From an uncultured Clostridia bacterium (GTDB lineage: Bacteria; Bacillota; Clostridia; UBA1381), in the NCBI GenBank assembly GCA_934462945.1, contig CAKSJF010000043.1, positions 1 to 19,363 on the forward strand: 19,363 nucleotides of DNA, written 5' to 3'. The position numbers were made by a program, and so were the translations under genes. The notes under the pieces are model-generated. The model worked only from the letters and a program-made list of their open reading frames with translations. It was not told where the DNA came from and ran no database searches. This document shows positions 14,677 through 19,363 of the stretch, piece after piece (the first letter of the stretch is position 1; each line of letters starts with the position of its first letter).

Positions 14677-17358
14677 TTGGAAGTAAAAAAAATAGACGTC
14701 GTGTCAAACACGCATTGGGACAGGGAATTTCGCAGGAGCTTTGAAAAGACGCGGAGAAGTCTTTTGATTATGATGGATACCACGCTGGACATTTTAGAAA
14801 ATGATCCGGATTATCCGTCCTTTACGATGGACGGGCATGTCATTATGATCGACGATTATTTAGAAATGCGTCCGGAGCGAAAGGGGCAGGTTGAAAAATT
14901 TATCAAAGAAGGTCGGCTGATCGTTGGTCCGTACTTTATTCTGCCGGAGGAGTTTTCCATTTCGCATGAGGCAATTGTCAGAAATCTCATGCTTGGAAGA
15001 AAAACGGTTGAAAAATACGGCGGAAAAACCGGCACAGTTGCCTACACACCGTCCTCCTGGGGACAGACCGGGCAGCTGCCGCAGATTTTTGCGGACTTTG
15101 GTTTAACGCACATGATGTTCTACCGCGGAATCTCGCACGACGAGGCGCCGGCGGAATACATCTGGGAAGCGCCGGACGGCACAAGAATGCTTGCCAGCCG
15201 TTTTGCCCTCTATTGCCGCTACAACTGGTACTATCAGGTACACCGCGCCGTGACCCGGAACCGGGTGTGGTCAAAGGACTATCAATGGGGCGAATTTGAC
15301 GAAGTGCCGTTCCGCCCGGCGGACGGATTTGTCGGCGCAGGTATCAGCTATGATTTAAAGATGCCGGTGGCAAATTACAATCCTCAAAACCTCAAAAAAG
15401 CAATTTTGGATATGCTTGAAGAAGAAAAGGGACACTTTACCACTCCGGTATTTTTGGGAATGAACGGTCACGATATTTCGGTTGCCTTTCCGAGAGAGAG
15501 TGAAATTATCAGGGACGCAAAAAAGCTGTTTCAGGGTGAAATTGAGATTGAGCATACCGATTTGGAGCAGTTCTGGAAAGACGCAGAAAAGTATCTTGAT
15601 CCCGATAAAATGACCGTTTTAAAGGGGGAACGCAGAGCGTATCTGAAAACGGGAAAATGGACCTATCTTTTCCCAAGCACCATCAGTGCCAGAACTTATC
15701 TAAAGCAGATGGATTTTGATACCTACACGGCGCTTACCTACCTGGCAGAGCCTTTGAATGCCCTTGCCGGCAATGACAGTAAAAACTATCTGGATCGCGG
15801 ATGGCGGTATCTGCTGTCCTGCCACAGCCATGACGCAAACGGCGGCGGTGCGCCGGATGAGGTGTGCAAGGATGTGGAATACCGCTGCCGCAAAGCGAAG
15901 GATTGCGCGGAAATTGTTGCGAATGACGCTATGATTGAAATTGCGAAAAACCTCTCCCCGGAGGGACAGGAAAAAACGGTTGTTCAGCTTGTTGTATACA
16001 ATCCTCTGCCCTTTGAAAGAGATGTAATTGTACCGCTTGATATTGATGTGCCGGACTTTTTCGGAAATGGGATTGAAATTGACGGCGTCAGAATGCAGGC
16101 AATTACCAGCGGAAAATCAAGTGTGTTTGTGGATAATATCTGGGAAGTGCCGACGATTTTAAATAGCGTGAATCACCGGTTCTACGCAAAGCTTACCAAT
16201 GTCCCGGCGCTGGGCTACCGTGCCTATGAAATCAAGCCGGCAAAGCACGCGCTTTTGAAAAAGCCGGGAATTGCCCTTGGAAACGTGTTGGAAAACAGTA
16301 AAATCAAAGCAACCGTCAACGGAAACGGAACAGTTGATGTAGAATACAAGCCGACCGGAAAGAACTACAAGGGTCTGAACTATCTTTCCTCGCAAGGGGA
16401 GATCGGCAACGCTTGGAAGCATGTTTCTCCGGAATTTGATAAAAAGTTCTACTCCATTGGCGCAAATGCGAGGGTGTATACTGTGGAAAGCGGAGAACTG
16501 ACCGGCAGTGTTGCGGCAGAATTTGAGTTTGAAGTGCCGGAAAGCTGCGAGGTCAATCCAAGTGAAATCTACACCAAAATTCCGGTTAAGATGATTTATA
16601 CCCTTGATGAGGATGCAGACTATATCAAAGTTCGGGTAGAACTCAATAATACCGCCAAGGATCATTGGTTAAGAGTCAATTTCCCGACCGGAATCCAAAC
16701 AGAGGAATCTGTCTGCGACAGTCATTATGATATTGTGAAACATGAAATTGCCGTGCCGGATTCCATCGGCTGGGTGGAGCAGGCTTTTGGAATGCATCCG
16801 CTGCGTACCTTTGCAGCAGTAACGGACGGAGAAAACGGATTCTCTGTTCTGCCAAAGGGACTGTTTGAATATGAGGTGTTTGACGATACTGTCATGGCGC
16901 TGACTCTGCTCCGGGCTTGCAGAATCAAGCTTGCAGTGTCAGAGGAAAAAATGACGGAATTGGATGATGAGGGTGTACAATGCCCCGGCAAGCATACGTT
17001 TGAGTATGCAATGCATTTTGACAGTACCGAATACACCAAACTCCCCAACCGCGCAGCAGAACTGTTTGCAGGTGTGAAATGTGCTGCTGCCGGCAGGGGA
17101 AAGGGGACTCTTCCCAAGGAGCAAAGCCTGTTTTCGATTGATAATCAGAATGTGCATGTCACGGCGGTCAAGAGGGCAGAGGATGGAAACGGTGTGATCG
17201 TCCGGTTCTATAACGCCTCTGAACAGGAGCAGTCCGTTACGGTCAAAACGAACGGAACGCTGTATCAATGCAAAATGACCGAGGAAACCGGAGAGGAAAT
17301 TCCAAAAACACATACAGTTGGAGCAAAGAAGATAGAAACGTTGAGGATTGTAAAATGA
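14677..17358 (+). CDS. Cytoplasmic GH38 alpha-mannosidase-like protein with substituted nucleophile
   Basis: This 893-aa protein has no signal peptide. The N-terminal GH38 domain carries the zinc motif NTHWDRE (H13, D15), GPYFILPEEF, RNLMLGRKTVEKYG and, at 260-266, GMNGHD (D266, the usual general acid/base position). The middle domain contains FPSTISARTYLKQMDFDTY, AEPLNALAG and SCHSHDANGGG (H385, zinc). A large beta-sandwich domain continues to the end (VYNPLPFERDV, VPALGYRAYEI). In E. coli MngB (from memory) the nucleophile, also a zinc ligand, is the Asp in YLPDSFG; here the segment reads YTPSSWGQTGQLPQ, so that Asp is Ser126. The rest of the segment aligns without gaps. The protein may act by another mechanism or on another substrate, or may be inactive. 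It is transcribed from its own promoter and overlaps the HAD gene by ATGA. Confidence 0.88.
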   Translation: MEVKKIDVVSNTHWDREFRRSFEKTRRSLLIMMDTTLDILENDPDYPSFTMDGHVIMIDDYLEMRPERKGQVEKFIKEGRLIVGPYFILPEEFSISHEAIVRNLMLGRKTVEKYGGKTGTVAYTPSSWGQTGQLPQIFADFGLTHMMFYRGISHDEAPAEYIWEAPDGTRMLASRFALYCRYNWYYQVHRAVTRNRVWSKDYQWGEFDEVPFRPADGFVGAGISYDLKMPVANYNPQNLKKAILDMLEEEKGHFTTPVFLGMNGHDISVAFPRESEIIRDAKKLFQGEIEIEHTDLEQFWKDAEKYLDPDKMTVLKGERRAYLKTGKWTYLFPSTISARTYLKQMDFDTYTALTYLAEPLNALAGNDSKNYLDRGWRYLLSCHSHDANGGGAPDEVCKDVEYRCRKAKDCAEIVANDAMIEIAKNLSPEGQEKTVVQLVVYNPLPFERDVIVPLDIDVPDFFGNGIEIDGVRMQAITSGKSSVFVDNIWEVPTILNSVNHRFYAKLTNVPALGYRAYEIKPAKHALLKKPGIALGNVLENSKIKATVNGNGTVDVEYKPTGKNYKGLNYLSSQGEIGNAWKHVSPEFDKKFYSIGANARVYTVESGELTGSVAAEFEFEVPESCEVNPSEIYTKIPVKMIYTLDEDADYIKVRVELNNTAKDHWLRVNFPTGIQTEESVCDSHYDIVKHEIAVPDSIGWVEQAFGMHPLRTFAAVTDGENGFSVLPKGLFEYEVFDDTVMALTLLRACRIKLAVSEEKMTELDDEGVQCPGKHTFEYAMHFDSTEYTKLPNRAAELFAGVKCAAAGRGKGTLPKEQSLFSIDNQNVHVTAVKRAEDGNGVIVRFYNASEQEQSVTVKTNGTLYQCKMTEETGEEIPKTHTVGAKKIETLRIVK

Positions 17359-18281
17359 ATGAATTAAGAAAAAGTGATTATTTTGAGGTTGGAAAGGACG
17401 GAGTGAGAAAGATTCTCACTCCGGACGATCAGAAAATTGAGATTGTTGAATTTGAGGATAAAACACTTTGTTATGTCAAAAGCTGTATGGGTTATCCTGC
17501 AATCTATCCGATGCATGAAACGCACTTTGAACCAAAGGCAGAGGCGATTTTGATGGATTTGGACGGTACCAGTGTGCGCTCTGAGGAATTTTGGATGTGG
17601 ATTATTGAGCGGACAACTGCACGTCTTTTGGGGAAGAATGATTTCCATGCCGCCCCGGAGGATGAGCCGTTTATTTCGGGAAACAGTATGTCGGAGCATT
17701 TGCAGTATATGATCAATAAGTATGCAAAGGGCGCAAGCTTAGAGCTTGCCCGGAAGTACTATTTTGAAATCGTGAAATATGAAATGGACGAAATTTTAAA
17801 AGGCCGCGGAAATCAAAAAGCCTTTACCCCTGCACCCGATTTAAAAGAGTTTCTTCTGACGGTGAAAAAAGAGGGAATCAAAATCGGACTGGTCACGAGC
17901 GGACTTTATGAAAAGGCAATGCCGGAAATCATCTCGGCATTCAATCAGCTTGATATGGGAAATCCGATTGATTTCTATGATAGTATCATCACCGCCGGAC
18001 AGGCGCTCCGCCCGGGGCAGACCGGAACATTAGGCGAGCTTGAACCAAAGCCGCATCCGTGGTTTTATGCAGAAACCGCCCGAGTCGGACTGGGAATCCC
18101 GTTTGAAAGACGGCATAAGACGCTGGCATTGGAAGATTCCTCCGCCGGTGTGGTTTCCGCAAAACTCGCCGGCTTTGCCTGCGCCGGCGTTGCAGGAGGA
18201 AATATCGATAAAGCCGGAGTCGGAGAACTGTGCGATTATCGCGTGGACGGACTGATGGATGTTTTGAATATTATATTATAG
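17355..18281 (+). CDS. HAD-superfamily phosphatase/phosphomutase-like hydrolase
   Basis: This 308-aa cytoplasmic protein starts at ATG 17355, which overlaps the GH38 stop (ATGA); GAGG sits 8 bases upstream. HAD motifs are complete: motif I MDLDGTSVRSE (nucleophile D68, acid/base D70), motif II GLVTSG (T181/S182), motif III PKPHPWFY (K232) and motif IV ALEDSSAGVVSAK (E260/D261). A helical cap lies between motifs I and II (about 75-160), as in beta-phosphoglucomutase and phosphoglycolate phosphatase relatives. The first ~60 residues (ELRKSDYFEVGKDGVRKIL, CYVKSCMGYPAIYP) are an extension ahead of the usual HAD start and I do not recognise it. Coupling to the GH38 gene suggests that it acts on a phosphorylated sugar released or formed in the same pathway; the substrate is unknown. 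Confidence 0.85.
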   Translation: MNELRKSDYFEVGKDGVRKILTPDDQKIEIVEFEDKTLCYVKSCMGYPAIYPMHETHFEPKAEAILMDLDGTSVRSEEFWMWIIERTTARLLGKNDFHAAPEDEPFISGNSMSEHLQYMINKYAKGASLELARKYYFEIVKYEMDEILKGRGNQKAFTPAPDLKEFLLTVKKEGIKIGLVTSGLYEKAMPEIISAFNQLDMGNPIDFYDSIITAGQALRPGQTGTLGELEPKPHPWFYAETARVGLGIPFERRHKTLALEDSSAGVVSAKLAGFACAGVAGGNIDKAGVGELCDYRVDGLMDVLNIIL

Positions 18282-18299
18282 TAAAATGAGATCGAAAGA

Positions 18300-18352
18300 G
18301 GATGTCAAAAAAGATACAGATTGTTCTGCACTCTTTTTTGACATCCCTTTTT
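18300..18352 (+). terminator. Intrinsic terminator after the HAD gene
   Basis: A perfect 14-bp stem (GGATGTCAAAAAAG 18300-18313 with CTTTTTTGACATCC 18333-18346), a 19-base loop and a CTTTTT tail. It closes the GH38/HAD unit 18 bases after the stop codon. Confidence 0.92.
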
Positions 18353-18411
18353 AGTATACACAATATAATCATCAAAAAATGTAATAAAATTAATTAATTT
18401 TAAAAAAACAG

Positions 18412-18440
18412 TTGACAATCAAAAAAAAATGTGGTATAAT
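18412..18440 (+). promoter_or_regulatory. Consensus sigma-A-type promoter for tRNA-Ser
   Basis: Perfect TTGACA (18412-18417) and TATAAT (18435-18440) hexamers are separated by exactly 17 bases and preceded by an A/T-rich tract resembling an UP element. The expected start is about 25 bases before the mature tRNA. This is the strongest promoter in the window, as expected for a stable RNA gene. Confidence 0.92.
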
Positions 18441-18472
18441 TATAAAGTCGTTTCAAGAAAATTAATATTTTT

Positions 18473-18565
18473 GGAGAAGTCGCGTAGTCTGGCCGAGCGC
18501 GCACGATTGGAAATCGTGTAACCGTCAAAAGCGGTTCGAGGGTTCAAATCCCTCCTTCTCCGCCA
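18473..18565 (+). tRNA. tRNA-Ser (anticodon GGA)
   Basis: The acceptor stem GGAGAAG/CTTCTCC (18473-18479/18555-18561) is followed by discriminator G and an encoded CCA (18563-18565). The anticodon stem CACGA/TCGTG encloses the loop TTGGAAA, giving GGA, which reads UCC and UCU codons. The long variable arm (ACCGTC-AAAA-GCGGTT) marks a class II serine tRNA. The T arm is GAGGG-TTCAAAT-CCCTC. The total is 93 bases. Confidence 0.97.
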
Positions 18566-18567
18566 CC

Positions 18568-18621
18568 CATATGCACAATTGCATATGCTTAAACACAGTG
18601 TGCATATCACTGTGTTTTTTT
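18568..18621 (+). terminator. Hairpin plus intrinsic terminator after tRNA-Ser
   Basis: CATATGCA-CAAT-TGCATATG (18568-18587) starts two bases after CCA and may help 3' processing. It is followed by AAACACAGTG (18591-18600) paired with CACTGTGTTT (18608-18617) and a run of T residues to 18621, a standard terminator. The TGCATAT in the second loop also matches the first hairpin's arm, so alternative pairing is possible. Confidence 0.85.
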
Positions 18622-18653
18622 GTTTATTATAAAACAAAAGGAGCGGTGAATGT

Positions 18654-19325
18654 ATGGACGCGGTTTTAAAAAAGATTATAGCTATTGCGCACCAATACGG
18701 CGCAGGAAAAGCAGTCCTGTTCGGTTCACGCGCCCGCGGTGACAGCACGCAAAAAAGCGATTATGATATTGCTTTCATTCTGCCCTGCATGACAGACGAT
18801 ACAAAAAATAAAATTCTGAATGAATTAGAGGAGCTTGACACGCTCTATAAAATTGACGCGGTATTTCTTGAAAGCCTTGACGGTGATGACGAGCTGACAA
18901 AGAACATACGAAAGGACGGAATTGTTCTGATGGATAAATTTCAGACAAAGTTTAATAACTTCCAAAATGCGCTTGCCGCTTTGAAAGAAGCTGTTTCAGA
19001 TTTTGATAAAACCGCTCTTTTATCGGTTCGCGACGGCGTGATTCAGCGGTTTGAATTTACCGCCGAGCTTGCGTGGAAAACGGTGAGAGAGTACTTAATT
19101 GATGAGGGGATTGCTGAAATAAACACACCCAAATCTGTCATGAAAGCAGCCTTTGCCGCAAATCTCATAGATGACGAGAACGGCTGGATCGGAATTTTAA
19201 ACGACCGCAATACAACCTCACATATCTATGACGAGGAGAAAGCAGATAGAATCTTTGAACGCATCAGAAATAAGCATATCGCTCTCTTTACAAAGCTTTC
19301 AGACACGCTCTCTGACATTCGATAA
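18654..19325 (+). CDS. MNT nucleotidyltransferase fused to HI0074-type HEPN-like domain
   Basis: This 223-aa protein starts at ATG 18654, 10 bases after AAAGGAG. Residues 1-92 are a minimal nucleotidyltransferase of the MntA/HI0073 type: VLFGSRARGDS (G24-S25-R26), SDYDIAF (D36, D38) and a third Asp in KIDAVFLE (D68). Residues 93-223 are a helical HI0074-type substrate-binding/HEPN-like domain (MDKFQTKFNNFQNALAALKEAV, FEFTAELAWKTVREYL, DRNTTSHIYDE) with an R-x4-H pattern (R185...H190). These parts are normally encoded by two adjacent genes of a HEPN/MNT toxin-antitoxin-like system in which the MNT partner can modify the HEPN partner. Here they are one continuous frame, joined exactly where the second gene's Met would be (M93). 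Function as a toxin-antitoxin is inferred. It lies just downstream of a tRNA gene, a common site for acquired genes, but no integrase is seen. Confidence 0.85.
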   Translation: MDAVLKKIIAIAHQYGAGKAVLFGSRARGDSTQKSDYDIAFILPCMTDDTKNKILNELEELDTLYKIDAVFLESLDGDDELTKNIRKDGIVLMDKFQTKFNNFQNALAALKEAVSDFDKTALLSVRDGVIQRFEFTAELAWKTVREYLIDEGIAEINTPKSVMKAAFAANLIDDENGWIGILNDRNTTSHIYDEEKADRIFERIRNKHIALFTKLSDTLSDIR

Positions 19326-19342
19326 CACAAAAAAACAGCTGC

Positions 19343-19363
19343 CGCTTGCATTTTCTGCAAGCG
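19343..19363 (+). terminator. Hairpin after the MNT-HEPN gene, cut by the window end
   Basis: CGCTTGCA-TTTTC-TGCAAGCG forms a perfect 8-bp stem ending at the last base of the window. An A-rich tract and CAGCTGC precede it, so a longer, possibly bidirectional terminator is likely, but the expected T tract lies outside the window. Confidence 0.55.

Noticed and set aside
18440..18748. Minus-strand open frame containing RRRRDLNPRTAFDGYTISNRARSARL
   Set aside because: It is the antisense of the tRNA-Ser gene, a well-known source of false ORFs, and it covers the promoter side and the MNT start.
18473..19363. Integrated element at the tRNA-Ser 3' end
   Set aside because: No integrase, no repeat of the tRNA 3' end and no mobility genes are seen in the 800 bases available.

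Overview
The window reads as part of a low-to-mid GC Firmicutes (Clostridia-type) chromosome, probably a glycan-degrading anaerobe. The support is strong AGGAGG-type ribosome sites, GTG and TTG starts, a YesM/YesN two-component pair, a copper-amine-oxidase-N (stalk) domain protein and intrinsic terminators with T tracts. All convincing genes lie on the + strand. This is inference from sequence features; no species can be named.

Layout. 1-786: two small unrecognised ORFs, the second apparently carrying a 5' frameshift. 787-1098: no gene, but a ~265 bp element with long imperfect inverted ends enclosing several hairpins. 1099-10189: a small secreted stalk-domain protein, then two very large secreted multidomain proteins (1404 and 1435 aa). 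These two are paralogues built from discoidin-like beta-sandwich modules, a fibronectin-III-like domain and a compact clan GH-A glycosidase barrel with both catalytic glutamates visible. 10251-14508: a membrane sensor with no kinase domain, a YesN-type response regulator whose start lies inside the sensor gene, and a complete YesM-type histidine kinase, closed by an intrinsic terminator. 14629-18281: a second transcription unit with its own promoter, encoding a cytoplasmic GH38 alpha-mannosidase-like protein whose predicted nucleophile Asp is Ser, and an ATGA-overlapped HAD phosphatase, closed by a terminator with a 14-bp perfect stem. 18412-18621: tRNA-Ser(GGA) with a consensus promoter and two hairpins behind it. 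18654-19325: an MNT nucleotidyltransferase fused to a HEPN-like (HI0074-type) domain. A truncated hairpin ends the window.

How it may work together (inference): the YesM/YesN pair, perhaps modulated by the kinase-less sensor, would detect an extracellular glycan or its breakdown products and activate the secreted GH-A enzymes and the intracellular GH38/HAD pair. Two near-identical 10-bp direct repeats 20 bp apart lie just upstream of the GH38 -35 region. A TTTCCTATT motif occurs 30 bp upstream of the -10 in both the GH38 promoter and the possible sensor promoter, which would fit AraC-type control. No sugar transporter is present in the window.

The best candidates for something undescribed are the GH38 protein with a substituted nucleophile, the kinase-less sensor in a YesMN locus, the repeated ~200-residue N-terminal module of the giant hydrolases with their compact GH-A barrels, and the palindromic element at 793-1059.
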